Source: PMG-095 sp037200885
GTDB taxonomy: Bacteria; Myxococcota_A; Polyangia; Polyangiales; Polyangiaceae
Direction of reading: 5' to 3'
Length of the DNA: 64,000 nucleotides
Assembly (NCBI GenBank): GCA_037200885.1
Contig: JBBCIN010000001.1
Location: forward strand, 2,852,001-2,916,000
Shown here: positions 26,199 through 34,839 of the stretch, in pieces
Layout: every line of letters starts with the position of its first letter
How positions within the stretch are numbered: position 1 is the stretch's first letter
Made by a program: the position numbers and the translations under genes
Notes under the pieces: generated by a model
What the model saw: the letters and a program-made list of their open reading frames with translations, nothing else
Told to the model about the DNA's origin: nothing
Database searches by the model: none

Positions 26199-27356
26199 CT
26201 AGCTCCGGCGCAGGCGAAAAAAGGCCGGTGGGGCGCCCACGAAACGGCGCTCGAAAACCCAGAAAAAAGCGTACGAGAACAGCAAGGACAGGGGCAAGCT
26301 GAGCAGAATCAAGCTGAGCATCTCGGCGTTCGGCGAGAGACCCAGCCGATGCAGGGCGAAGTAGCACAGCGCCACGATCGGTAAATGAGTCAGATACAGG
26401 CTGTACGAGAACCTGCCGAGAGCTACCAGCGGTCCGGACTCGAAGATTCGGAGTAGTAGCGGCTTGTGCGGCAGCCCGGGGCGCAATGCGTGCGGGGTCA
26501 GATAGAGCAGCGCGCTCGCGGTCGTCGCGCCGACCAAGGCGTCACTGTAGGGCATGAAGCGGAACCAGTGTTTGATCAACACCGTCACTCCGCAACCCAC
26601 CGCGGCCAGCATCCCCCAGTAGACTTTGCGCCAAGGGACCCGCTCGCGCAGCCAACGCTCGCTAGGCCGTGACGCGAAGCCGATGCCTGCTGCACACATG
26701 CCCAGCCCGAACAGACCCAGGTACCAGGACGCCGCGCTGCTGGCAGCAGCCGGCGCGATGATAGTCAGCGCGCCGCCGACTGCGAAGGCGGCGAGCAAGG
26801 TCACCCCTGCGCCGGCGCGCCGCCAAATGGGCAATAGGAAGAATGGAAAGAAGAAGTAGATCTGCCACTCGGTCGCCACGCTCCACAAGGGGCCGTTGAT
26901 GGTGTGGGTCCAACCTGGAAACAGATTGTGAATCAGCAAAAGGTGGCTCGCGATTGGTCCGAATTGGAACGCGGGGAAGGTATCCGCCCAGATGGTTTTC
27001 GTCGGTGTTTCCAGTACTGGCGCCAGGGCAATCAACAGGAGCGACGCGAGTAGCGCGGCGAAGTAAGGAGGGAGGATGCGCCAAGCACGGCGACCGATGT
27101 AGTCCGGTACGCCGCGCAGTAAGAGACCCTCGGCGCGTGCCACCGGCAGCATCAAGCAATAGCCCGAGAGCACGATGAACACGGCGACTGCATCGTGCCC
27201 GAAGCTCAGCCCGCGCTGCAGGTTTCGCGCAAAACCGTGGAGCGGACGATCAGCGTCGAGAAAGCCGAGCCCGGCGTGAAAAAGTACTACATAGAGCGCG
27301 GCGACCGCCCGGAGGCCGTCTAAATACTCGAGTCGCAAAGCCTCTTTTCTAGTCAT
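26199..27356 (-). CDS. acyltransferase-3 (OafA/YrhL family) membrane protein
   Basis: 385 residues from ATG 27356 (MTRKEALRLEYLDGLRAVAALYV); upstream in-frame starts add unconserved residues. Around ten hydrophobic segments. Family hallmarks: YLDGLRAVAALYVVLFH with the conserved DGLR and His; DAVAVFIVLSGYCLML; RRAWRILPPYF; and GPLWSVATEWQIYFFFP with the conserved Trp/Ser. These enzymes transfer acetyl or other acyl groups across the inner membrane to glycans, lipids or peptidoglycan. It is divergent (126 bp) from the ACP/SDR/ligase cassette, which could supply its acyl donor; that link is inference. Confidence 0.85.
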   Translation of the reverse strand: MTRKEALRLEYLDGLRAVAALYVVLFHAGLGFLDADRPLHGFARNLQRGLSFGHDAVAVFIVLSGYCLMLPVARAEGLLLRGVPDYIGRRAWRILPPYFAALLASLLLIALAPVLETPTKTIWADTFPAFQFGPIASHLLLIHNLFPGWTHTINGPLWSVATEWQIYFFFPFFLLPIWRRAGAGVTLLAAFAVGGALTIIAPAAASSAASWYLGLFGLGMCAAGIGFASRPSERWLRERVPWRKVYWGMLAAVGCGVTVLIKHWFRFMPYSDALVGATTASALLYLTPHALRPGLPHKPLLLRIFESGPLVALGRFSYSLYLTHLPIVALCYFALHRLGLSPNAEMLSLILLSLPLSLLFSYAFFWVFERRFVGAPPAFFRLRRS

Positions 27357-27481
27357 TTCGTCTGCGATCCCAGGCGACTGGAGTCTAGACGCTTCCCGCG
27401 TTCCGGAGTACATGAGAAATCTTCTGTTTCGTTTCCGATGGTGCTCTTGGCGTGGTCGAGAGCGCCGGAGTTTGAAAGCCA

Positions 27482-27790
27482 ATGATCGAACGTACAGCTG
27501 CCCTCAATATCGTCTACGCAAGCATCCAAGAGGTCTTCGCCCAAACTGGGCTGGATGCCCCGGCCGCCGTCACCGAGGAGACCGTACTCGTAGGAAAAGA
27601 TGCGGTGCTCGACTCGCTCGGCGTCGTCTCGCTGATCGTCGAGGTGGAGCAGCGGGTCGAGGGCGAGCACGGCGCCTCCGTCACTCTCGCCAACGATAAG
27701 GCCATGTCGCAGCGCAACAGTCCGTTTCGCACCGTCGGAGTACTGACCGATCATCTCGTGGCGATGGTCGCGGAAGTGAGCGCGGCGTGA
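27482..27790 (+). CDS. acyl carrier protein
   Basis: 102 residues. The phosphopantetheine attachment motif is DSLGVVSLIVEVEQ, with Ser45 as the modified residue and the typical acidic helix II. It is a little longer than housekeeping AcpP and lies apart from fatty-acid genes, so it is a dedicated carrier. First gene of a rightward operon; its stop overlaps the SDR start (GTGA). Substrate unknown. Partners by position are the SDR, the AMP-binding ligase and the alcohol dehydrogenase. Confidence 0.85.
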   Translation: MIERTAALNIVYASIQEVFAQTGLDAPAAVTEETVLVGKDAVLDSLGVVSLIVEVEQRVEGEHGASVTLANDKAMSQRNSPFRTVGVLTDHLVAMVAEVSAA

Positions 27791-28506
27791 GTGATCGCAT
27801 CGTGAGCGAGAAGCCGGTCATGCTGGTGACCGGCAGCCGCAAAGGGATTGGTCGCTATCTGTGTGAGTACTATCTCGAGAAGGGTTACGTGGTCGAAGGC
27901 TGCAGCCGCGGCGGCAGCGACCTGAAGGACGCGGGCTACAACCACCACGAGGTGGACGTGTCGGACGAGCGCGCGGTGCGCTTGATGATCGCCGACATCA
28001 CCAAGCGCCACGGTCGCATCGACGTGGTGCTGAACAACGCGGCCATCGCCAGCATGAATCACATCCTGCTCACCCCGGCGAAATCCGCCGATCGTATGCT
28101 CTCCGTCAACGTGACCGGCACCATGCTCGTCTGCCGCGACGCCGCCAAGGTAATGATTCGTCGCAAATACGGCCGTATCGTCAACTTCACCACGATCGTC
28201 GCGCCGATCGCGCTGGCCGGTGAAGCGATCTACGCGGCTTCCAAGAGCGCCGTCGTCACCTTCACTCGCATCTTGGCCTTCGAGCTCGGGCAGTGGGGCA
28301 TCACCTGTAACTCGTTCGGCGCCACGCCGATCATGACGGATATGATCAAGGGCGTGCCCCAAGACAAGATCGACGCCGTAGTCAACAACTTGGCGATCAA
28401 GCGCTTGGGTACCAACTTCGATTGCGCCAACGTGTGCGATTTTTTCATCAGCCCCGGCAGCGACAACATCACCGGCCAGGTTATCTACCTGGGCGGCGTG
28501 ACTTAG
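27787..28506 (+). CDS. short-chain dehydrogenase, FabG-like 3-oxoacyl-ACP reductase candidate
   Basis: 239 residues from GTG 27787, overlapping the ACP stop by 4 bp. Classical SDR: TGSRKGIG cofactor loop (15-22), an NNAA stretch after strand 4, and YAASK with catalytic Tyr and Lys. The Ser normally 13 residues before Tyr is Thr here (NFTTIVAPIALAGEAIY). C-terminal YLGGV resembles the FabG YVNGG ending. Context after an ACP gene suggests reduction of an acyl-ACP keto group; no ketosynthase is present in the cassette. Confidence 0.82.
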   Translation: MSDRIVSEKPVMLVTGSRKGIGRYLCEYYLEKGYVVEGCSRGGSDLKDAGYNHHEVDVSDERAVRLMIADITKRHGRIDVVLNNAAIASMNHILLTPAKSADRMLSVNVTGTMLVCRDAAKVMIRRKYGRIVNFTTIVAPIALAGEAIYAASKSAVVTFTRILAFELGQWGITCNSFGATPIMTDMIKGVPQDKIDAVVNNLAIKRLGTNFDCANVCDFFISPGSDNITGQVIYLGGVT

Positions 28507-28659
28507 TCGTCTGGATTCAGACGGGCGTAGCCCGCGCCGTCAAACGGCACGTTGCACTCGCCCGAGCGCGGAGACTTCGCGAGGCAAAGGGCCACCACGT
28601 CTTCGTAGCTGAGCTGTCCGAGCTGAAGGCGTGTATGCTAAACTCGCGGAGGTTTCGCC

Positions 28660-28950
28660 ATGGCAACTTCAGCCGCTGAAGTCATTCGTCCCCTGCGTCG
28701 TGTCGAGCACGACCAATTGGTCGCACTCGGCGCTTTCCAAGACGAGCGCACGCTCGATGGGGCGCTCGTCGCCATGAGTCCGATCGGGGCACCGCACAAC
28801 GCGACCGTGCAGAGGCTCGCCCGATTGCTCGTCCTTGCCCTGGAGGGGCGGGCCGCGGTGCGTTGCCAATCGTCGTTTGCCGCGCTCGAGTTTTCCGAGC
28901 CCGACGCGCTCCGGGACGTCGCGTTCGCAGTCTCCGACATTCTGAAATGA
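28660..28950 (+). pseudogene. truncated Uma2-family (DUF820) nuclease remnant
   Basis: A 96-residue reading frame with a strong ribosome-binding site (GGAGG, seven bases before ATG). Its N-terminal portion matches Uma2/DUF820: an initial helix, a GALVAMSPIGAPHNATVQRLARLL segment and RAAVRCQSSFAALEFSEPD. Full-length relatives run to about 190 residues; here the catalytic Asp/Glu/Lys core after SEPD is missing and the frame ends within 15 residues. It interrupts the ACP-SDR-ligase operon, so it probably arrived by insertion and then decayed. Residual function is unlikely. Confidence 0.6.
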
Positions 28951-28996
28951 GAGATCGCAAACCAGTTCAGATGCTACTCTTTCCGAGGCATTGCCC

Positions 28997-30340
28997 ATGA
29001 TTGCGCCCTGGCTGTTCGAACGCATCGTCGCCTGGGGCGATGCGCCCGCGCTAGTCTGGAACGACACGGTCGCCAGCTATGCCGAGCTCGCAACGCTCGC
29101 TGACAGCTGGCAAGAGAAGTTCCAAGCGCGGGAGCTGAAGGCTGGCCAAGTCGTGGCCCTCGAGGGCTCGTTCTCGCCCAACGCCTGCGCCGCTTTGATC
29201 GCTCTGGTTCGGCTCGGAGCGATCATCGCGCCGCTCACGCCGCTGATGCGCACGCAACGCGAGCAATTTTTGGGCATCGCCGAAGCGCGCTTGCTGGTCG
29301 AGTTCGACCAAGCCGACGCATACGGCTTCCACGAGTTCGAACGCACGGTTCAGAACGCCGTCACTCAGAAGCTGATCGCGCGCGGTCATCCGGGCTTGAT
29401 CATCTTCTCCTCGGGCTCCACCGGTTCTCCCAAAGCGATCCTCCACGATTTTGCGTCGTTGCTCGAGAAGTTCCAAAAGGTACGTCAAAAGAAGACGACC
29501 TTGACCTTCCTGCTCTTCGATCACATCGGCGGCATCGACACGCTGTTCAACACCTTGGCCAGCGGTGGCACCGTCGTCACCGTCCCCAATCGCGATCCGG
29601 AGACCGTCTCTCGCGCGCTGGAGAAGTATCGCGTGCACACGCTGCCCGCGTCGCCCACCTTCCTCAACCTGTGGCTGATGTCGGGGCTGTTCGAACAGTA
29701 TGATTTCTCGGCCCTGCAGGTGATCGCCTACGGCACCGAGCCAATGCCGCCGAGCACGCTGAAAAAGCTTCATGAGCTGTTCCCCGCGGTATCGCTAGTG
29801 CAAACCTACGGCATGTCCGAGCTGGGCGTGCTCCGCTCGCGTTCGCGTGATTCGGAATCGCTCTGGATCAGATTCACCGGTGAGGGTTTTCAGACGAAAA
29901 TCATCGACGGCATTCTGTGGGTCAAGGCCGACGCGGCCATGATCGGCTACTTGAACGCGCCCGATCTGTTCGACGCCGAAGGCTGGCTCAACACCCAAGA
30001 TGCGGTCGAGGTAGACGGCGAGTATTTGCGTATCTTGGGCCGCGCCAGTGATCTGATCAACGTCGGTGGCCAAAAGGTCTACCCTGCAGAAGTGGAGAAT
30101 CTCCTGCTCCAGATGGATAACGTGCTGGAGGTTGCGGTCTTCGGCAAAGCTCACCCGATGATGGGTCAGATCGTCGTCGCGCGCTTCAACTTGAAGGCTC
30201 CCGAGCCGCTCGCTGATTTCAAACGCCGCATGGGCGCCTTTTGTCGTGAACGGATGGCTGCTTATCAGATCCCGCGTCTGGTCGAGGTTTCGGAGGATGA
30301 GCAGTATGGGTCGCGTTTCAAAAAGCTACGCGACGCGTAG
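28997..30340 (+). CDS. AMP-dependent acyl-CoA/acyl-ACP ligase
   Basis: 447 residues from ATG 28997 with GAGG upstream. ANL-superfamily adenylating enzyme: P-loop-like FSSGSTGSPKAIL (the A3 motif), AYGTEPMPP, QTYGMSELG (A5), GYLNAPDLFD, GWLNTQDAVEVDGEYLRILGRASDLINVGGQKVYPAEVE (A7-A8) and a C-terminal Lys in GSRFKKLRD. It would activate a carboxylic acid and load CoA or the operon's ACP. It is shorter than typical 500-550-residue long-chain acyl-CoA synthetases, as are many ACP-loading ligases. Substrate not deducible. Confidence 0.85.
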   Translation: MIAPWLFERIVAWGDAPALVWNDTVASYAELATLADSWQEKFQARELKAGQVVALEGSFSPNACAALIALVRLGAIIAPLTPLMRTQREQFLGIAEARLLVEFDQADAYGFHEFERTVQNAVTQKLIARGHPGLIIFSSGSTGSPKAILHDFASLLEKFQKVRQKKTTLTFLLFDHIGGIDTLFNTLASGGTVVTVPNRDPETVSRALEKYRVHTLPASPTFLNLWLMSGLFEQYDFSALQVIAYGTEPMPPSTLKKLHELFPAVSLVQTYGMSELGVLRSRSRDSESLWIRFTGEGFQTKIIDGILWVKADAAMIGYLNAPDLFDAEGWLNTQDAVEVDGEYLRILGRASDLINVGGQKVYPAEVENLLLQMDNVLEVAVFGKAHPMMGQIVVARFNLKAPEPLADFKRRMGAFCRERMAAYQIPRLVEVSEDEQYGSRFKKLRDA

Positions 30341-30352
30341 TCAGTGCAACTA

Positions 30353-31207
30353 ATGTCTCGCTCGAGCCGCAAAGGGTGGATCATCTTGGGATTCGCAGCC
30401 GTCGTCGTTTTGGCCGTCGGGGTTTTCTCCCGTGTTCTCGGCCCCAAGCGCCTGCGTTTCCCGTACCTTTCCGGGAGCATCGCGCCGGCTGAATACCAGG
30501 CCTTGGCGTCCCAGCCCGGCTGGAGCGCCCGTCAGATCACGGTCGCGCCCGGCATTCGTCTCAATGGCCTCGTGCGTCGACCAAAGGCTGCGGACGCGCC
30601 CTGGGTGCTCTTTTATCAGGGCAACGACGCGCACATGTTGAAGGTCGGCCAGGCCTTCCTCTCGCGCCTCGCTGCCACGCACGATTGGGGGCTCGCGATC
30701 TTCGCCTACCGTGGCTACGACTCGTCCGACGGCGCGCCGCGCCTCCCGCTGTTGGCTGCCGACGCACCGGAGATGTTGGCGCAATTGTGCAGCACCGAGC
30801 AGGTCGACCGCGGACGAGTGCACGTGGTCGGTTTCTCGATCGGCGGCCACATCGCCGTGCGCGCCATGGTGACCGCTGCGCGTCTACAACCAAAGCCCGC
30901 TTCACTGTCGCTGCTCGCCTCGGTCGAGGACATCACCATGGTCCCGCGCTCGTTCTACGAGAAGCTCGACCCAGGTGACGACTTCCACACCAGCCCATTT
31001 CTGGCCGATATTCCCGCGCCCGTCCTGGTCGTGCAGGGCACCAAGGACGAAGCGCTGGTGGGGCCAGGGCAGGGCCGCACGATCGCCGCGGCGCTCGGAT
31101 CGCGCGCCCGTTACCTGGAGCTTCCCGGAGTCGGTCACGTCGAGCTGATGGAGAACGAGCAGGCGCTCACCGCCGTGCGAGAATTCATCGAGGCTCACTC
31201 CAAGTAA
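30353..31207 (+). CDS. membrane-anchored alpha/beta hydrolase
   Basis: 284 residues from ATG 30353 (a GTG at 30344 is less likely). N-terminal basic residues and one hydrophobic segment (about 8-26) act as signal anchor. Hydrolase features: GVGHVEL near the C-terminus for His, GTKDEAL for Asp and nucleophile elbow GFSIGGH for Ser; AYRGYDSSDG is the oxyanion-side loop. Probably an esterase or thioesterase acting at the membrane. It starts 12 bases after the ligase stop, so it belongs to the same operon. Confidence 0.8.
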   Translation: MSRSSRKGWIILGFAAVVVLAVGVFSRVLGPKRLRFPYLSGSIAPAEYQALASQPGWSARQITVAPGIRLNGLVRRPKAADAPWVLFYQGNDAHMLKVGQAFLSRLAATHDWGLAIFAYRGYDSSDGAPRLPLLAADAPEMLAQLCSTEQVDRGRVHVVGFSIGGHIAVRAMVTAARLQPKPASLSLLASVEDITMVPRSFYEKLDPGDDFHTSPFLADIPAPVLVVQGTKDEALVGPGQGRTIAAALGSRARYLELPGVGHVELMENEQALTAVREFIEAHSK

Positions 31208-31241
31208 CGATCGAACGATCCATCAACCCGCTGGAGGACGC

Positions 31242-32396
31242 ATGCGCGATTTCAACTTCCAGAACCCAACGCGGATCTTGTTTGGCAAAGGCCAAATCGA
31301 GAACATCGCCCAGGAAATACCGGCGGCTGCGCGCATCCTGCTCGTAGCCGGCGGCGGCTCGATCCGCAGCAATGGCGTGCTCGACCAGGTCAAGACCGCG
31401 CTCGACGGGCGCAGCGTGCACGAATTTTGGGGAATCGAGCCGAACCCTGACATTGCCGCATTGCTGCCCGCGTTGGACATCGTCCGTAGTGAGTCGATCG
31501 ACTTCGTGTTGGCGGTGGGTGGCGGCTCGGTGATCGACGGGGCGAAGTTGATCGCCGCCGCCGCGCGCACGGACGCGGAGCCCTGGGCGATCCTCGCCAA
31601 AGGCGCGCGAGTCACCGCTGCGCTGCCGCTCGGCGTGGTGTTGACTTTGCCTGCCACCGGTTCGGAGTCGAACGCTGCGGCCGCGATCAGCAACCGAGAG
31701 ACCGGGCAAAAGCTGGTCTTCGTCAGCCCGCTCTGTTTCCCCCGCTTCGCCGTGCTCGACCCGGAAGCCACGTTCTCTCTGCCCCCCAGGCAAGTGTCGA
31801 ACGGCATTGCCGATGCCTTCGTGCACGTGCTCGAACAATATTTGACCTACCCCGCGGGCGGCGTGCTCTCCGATCGTTTGGCGGAAGCGCTGCTGCTCAC
31901 GCTCAAAGAACAAGGCCCGCTCGCACTCAGCGATCCGACCAACTACGAAGTCAGGGCCAACCTGATGTGGGCCGCCAGCTTGGCGCTCAATGGCCTGATT
32001 GGCCAAGGCGTGCCGCAGGACTGGACCACGCACCACATCGGTCACGAATTGACCGCAATGTTCGGCCTCGATCACGCGCGCAGCTTGGCCGTCGTGCTGC
32101 CCGCCGTGCTCGCCGCTCGGCGGCAACAAAAGGCAGAAAAGCTCCTACAATTCGGCGCCCGCGTGTTCGGCATCAGCGGCTCCAGCGATGCTGATTGCAT
32201 CGATCGAACCATCGCCCGAACCGTCGCCTTCTTCGAGTCCCTCGGCATCCCCACGCGCCTCTCCGCCCACGGCATTACCGAAGATGCCATCCCCCAAATC
32301 GTCGCCAAACTAAAATCCAATCGCCGCCTACGCATGGGCGAACGCCTAGACATCACCCCAGAAGCCGCCGGAAAAATCCTGACTCTCGCCCTCTAA
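31242..32396 (+). CDS. iron-containing (group III) alcohol dehydrogenase
   Basis: 384 residues, GGAGG eight bases upstream of the ATG. NAD(P)-binding VLAVGGGSVIDGAKLIA; metal ligands visible as Asp and His in GIADAFVHVLEQYLT, then HHIGHELTAMFGLDHARSLAVVLP with two more His. YqhD/BDH-like group III enzymes reduce aldehydes or oxidise alcohols. As last gene of the ACP/SDR/ligase operon it may reduce or oxidise a product released from the carrier. GPS-type codon usage looks like the neighbours. Confidence 0.88.
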   Translation: MRDFNFQNPTRILFGKGQIENIAQEIPAAARILLVAGGGSIRSNGVLDQVKTALDGRSVHEFWGIEPNPDIAALLPALDIVRSESIDFVLAVGGGSVIDGAKLIAAAARTDAEPWAILAKGARVTAALPLGVVLTLPATGSESNAAAAISNRETGQKLVFVSPLCFPRFAVLDPEATFSLPPRQVSNGIADAFVHVLEQYLTYPAGGVLSDRLAEALLLTLKEQGPLALSDPTNYEVRANLMWAASLALNGLIGQGVPQDWTTHHIGHELTAMFGLDHARSLAVVLPAVLAARRQQKAEKLLQFGARVFGISGSSDADCIDRTIARTVAFFESLGIPTRLSAHGITEDAIPQIVAKLKSNRRLRMGERLDITPEAAGKILTLAL

Positions 32397-32620
32397 CCCC
32401 GAACGTAAACGTGAACGATCTTCGTTCGACGACTCGCTCGACGAGGTCTGAAAGCCCGGTCACGGACGGATCCGCAAGCGCTTCGCCGAAGCCAGGCCAG
32501 CCGAAAAAATCCCGTCGCCCCTGATTGCGAGAGTCCGTCAGAGATTGCTTTCCACAGCGTCGTGTCGCCCGACGCGCCCGGCAAGAAAAGCAACGCGTCC
32601 CCGTGTCGATCGCCGCTCAT
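32393..32620 (-). pseudogene. truncated, frameshifted alpha/beta hydrolase remnant
   Basis: ATG 32620 overlaps the rsmI stop (ATGA), as for an intact downstream operon gene. The first 38 codons read GDALLFLPGASGDTTLWKAI and onward, the N-terminus of an alpha/beta hydrolase. At a run of six T (about 32502-32507) the frame must shift by one to continue as FFGWPGFGEALADPSVTG and LSDLVERVVERR, again hydrolase-like. The family resemblance ends about 32415, just before the end of the alcohol dehydrogenase gene, so the remaining two thirds of the hydrolase, with its Ser elbow, is missing. This looks like a rearrangement junction. Confidence 0.6.
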
Positions 32621-33495
32621 TCCCCCTGTTCTTCTCGCACGCGCTGTACCAAAGCGTAAACCTCTCTCCGCGCGAGGGTCGTCTCTTCGCCGAGCTCGGC
32701 GACCACGGTCTTCACCGTTGCTCCCTCGGTGAGCCGCGCCCGCGCGCGCGTTTCGAGCGCGCTCAGATCGACTGCTTCGTCCGCGCGTTCCTGCGCGGCG
32801 GCGATCACCAGCGTGATCTCGCCGCGCCATTCGCCTTCGCGGGCGGCGAGCTCGGCGATCGTGGAGGGGGTGATTTCTTCGTGGAGCTTGCTGATCTCGC
32901 GACACAGAGTGCAGGCGCGCTCGGGGATGCGTTGGGCAAGTTCACGCAGGGTAGCGGCGATGCGTTGGGGAGATTCGAAGATCAGGATTGGGTCGAGGCT
33001 TTTTTCGATGCGCGTGAGAGCGTCTTTTCGTTTTCGGCCGTGGCGCGGTAAAAAGCCCAAAAAGATGAAGCTGGCGTCGACTAGGCCCGATGCGCCGACG
33101 GCCGCGGTGACCGCGCTGGCGCCCGGAATGGGGCAAACCGTGATGCCGCGCGCGTGTGCGCCGCGGACTAGCGCGGTGCCTGGATCGCTGACCGAGGGCA
33201 TGCCGGCGTCCGTGACGAGCGAGATGTCCTCGCCCGCGTCGAGCAGGAGCAAAAGCTCTTCGATTTTGCGGGGGCTCGCGTTGGCGTCGAGCGCGTGCAG
33301 GGTGCGCTCGAGGATCGCGAAGTGGGTGAGTAGCTGGCGCGTGCGACGCGTGTCTTCGGCGGCGATGTGCCGAGTCTGTTTCAGCGTTTCCAGGGCGCGC
33401 AGCGTGATGTCGCCGAGGTTGCCGATCGGCGTGCCGACCAGGTAAAGCTTGCCCGCCAACGCGTTTGCCGACCGCTCAGCCGCCGCCGACGCCAA
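32617..33495 (-). CDS. rsmI: 16S rRNA (cytidine1402-2'-O)-methyltransferase RsmI
   Basis: Methylates the 2'-O of C1402 in 16S rRNA. 292 residues if TTG 33495 is used; TTG 33459 just before GKLYLVGTPIGNLGD is an alternative. Signatures: LVGTPIGNLGDIT, AAEDTRRTRQLL, LVTDAGMPSVSDPG, PIPGASAVTAAVGASGL, FLGFLPRHGRKRK and IFESPQRI. C-terminal extension carries the usual helical tail. It overlaps the end of the sigma-factor gene by about 20 bp and is followed by the hydrolase remnant. Confidence 0.93.
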   Translation of the reverse strand: MASAAAERSANALAGKLYLVGTPIGNLGDITLRALETLKQTRHIAAEDTRRTRQLLTHFAILERTLHALDANASPRKIEELLLLLDAGEDISLVTDAGMPSVSDPGTALVRGAHARGITVCPIPGASAVTAAVGASGLVDASFIFLGFLPRHGRKRKDALTRIEKSLDPILIFESPQRIAATLRELAQRIPERACTLCREISKLHEEITPSTIAELAAREGEWRGEITLVIAAAQERADEAVDLSALETRARARLTEGATVKTVVAELGEETTLARREVYALVQRVREEQGE

Positions 33496-34651
33496 CGGCG
33501 TCGCCGAAATTCGCGCGCAAGTGATCGCGCAGCTTGCCCATCAGGCGCGCCTCGAGCTGCCGCACGCGCTCGCGCGAAACGCCGAACTGATCGCCGAGCT
33601 CCTGCAAGGTGAGCGGTTCGTCCGCGACCACGCGCTTGTCGAAGATGTCGATGTCCTTGCCGCTGAGCGTGGTGCGAAATTCGTTCAATTGGGCGTGGAG
33701 CAACTCGGAAAATTCCGAGCCCTCGGCGATCTGGTCGGGCGTGGCGTTGCTCGAAGGCATCAGCTCCAGGCGCGTCGTCGAGCGGCCGTCGGCTTCGTTC
33801 ACCGTCGCGTCCAATGAGGCGTCGGCGCGCGAAAGTCGGCGATCCATCTCCGTCACTTCCGATTCGGCCACGTTCAGCCGTTTAGCGATCTCGGCGTGGC
33901 TGGGCTCGATGCCCATGGCCGTCAGGCGCGCTTTTTCCTTGTTCAGGTTGAAGAACAATTTTCGCTGAGCTTGGGTGGTGCCGACTTTCACCAAGCGCCA
34001 ATTGTTGAGGATGAAGCGCAGCATATAGGCGCGGATCCACCAAGCCGCGTAGCTCGATAGCTTGACGCCGCGGTACGGGTCATAGCGCTTCACGGCCTGC
34101 ATCAAACCGATGTTTCCCTCTTGTACGAGGTCCATCATGTTCCGGTACGCGCGCCGGTACTCGTAGGCGATCTTCACCACCAAGCGCAGGTTCGCGGTGA
34201 CCAAGCGCGCGGCCACGTCGCGATCCTCGGTCTTCTGATACTGCACGGCCAGCTTGTGCTCTTCGTCGGCGGAGAGCAGCGGATGGCGTTGCACCTCACG
34301 CATGTACGCTTGCAGCGCGTCGAACTTGGCCAGCCCTCGCTCGTCCGCGTCGCTGTCGGTCTCACGCTCCCTGCCTTCGGCGAGCTCGACCTCCTCACCG
34401 GGCTCGCGCTCTTCGTCCGCGTCCGCTTCATCGGGGTCGACGACCTCCGCTTCGGTGTCGAAGACCGCGCGGTCGTCGCCGAGCACCTCCGGATCTTGTT
34501 CGTCGGAGTCGGTGCTCGACTCCTCGCTACCTTCTTCGGAGTTGGCGGAGCTCGACCCGCTATCCGAATGGGGCGCGCGCCGACGAGGACTGGGGGCTCG
34601 TGTGGCGGCGGGTGCTTTGGCGCGCTTCTTTGCGTCTGCTTTGACTGTCAC
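33476..34651 (-). CDS. RpoH-like alternative sigma factor with acidic N-terminal extension
   Basis: 391 residues from GTG 34651; a GTG at 34735 would overlap the divergent kinase start region. Residues about 1-110 are low-complexity, first basic then strongly acidic (repeated Asp/Glu). Sigma-70 regions follow: YMREVQRHPLLSADEEHKLA (region 1.2), ARLVTANLRLVVKIAYEYRR and MDLVQEGNIGLMQAVKRYDPYRGVKLSSYAAWWIRAYML (regions 2.1-2.4), NWRLVKVGTTQAQRKLFFNL (RpoH box-like) and LGDQFGVSRERVRQLEARLM (region 4.2). The QRKLFFNL block supports the RpoH/SigB-SigC type of myxobacteria, used for heat shock or development. Confidence 0.88.
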   Translation of the reverse strand: MTVKADAKKRAKAPAATRAPSPRRRAPHSDSGSSSANSEEGSEESSTDSDEQDPEVLGDDRAVFDTEAEVVDPDEADADEEREPGEEVELAEGRERETDSDADERGLAKFDALQAYMREVQRHPLLSADEEHKLAVQYQKTEDRDVAARLVTANLRLVVKIAYEYRRAYRNMMDLVQEGNIGLMQAVKRYDPYRGVKLSSYAAWWIRAYMLRFILNNWRLVKVGTTQAQRKLFFNLNKEKARLTAMGIEPSHAEIAKRLNVAESEVTEMDRRLSRADASLDATVNEADGRSTTRLELMPSSNATPDQIAEGSEFSELLHAQLNEFRTTLSGKDIDIFDKRVVADEPLTLQELGDQFGVSRERVRQLEARLMGKLRDHLRANFGDAVGVGGG

Positions 34652-34839
34652 TTTGGTGCTCGAGGCCGCTCCGGGGCGCGTGCATGCGACCTGGCAACCG
34701 CGGCAGAGCGTGTGCCGCTCGCCCCGCGTCGTCAAGGGAACGCGCGGGATCTCGCGGGTTTCGCGCGCCGGCGGCAGTGCGATTCGCTAGCCAGGAAAAA
34801 GTGTGGGAGACTTTTGAAGAAATCTTGGTTGAGGGGCCA

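Noticed and set aside
27357..27481. ORF across the acyltransferase/ACP gap as part of the acyltransferase
   Set aside because: In-frame upstream starts give a basic unconserved stretch; the acyltransferase family begins at the YLDGLR region near ATG 27356.
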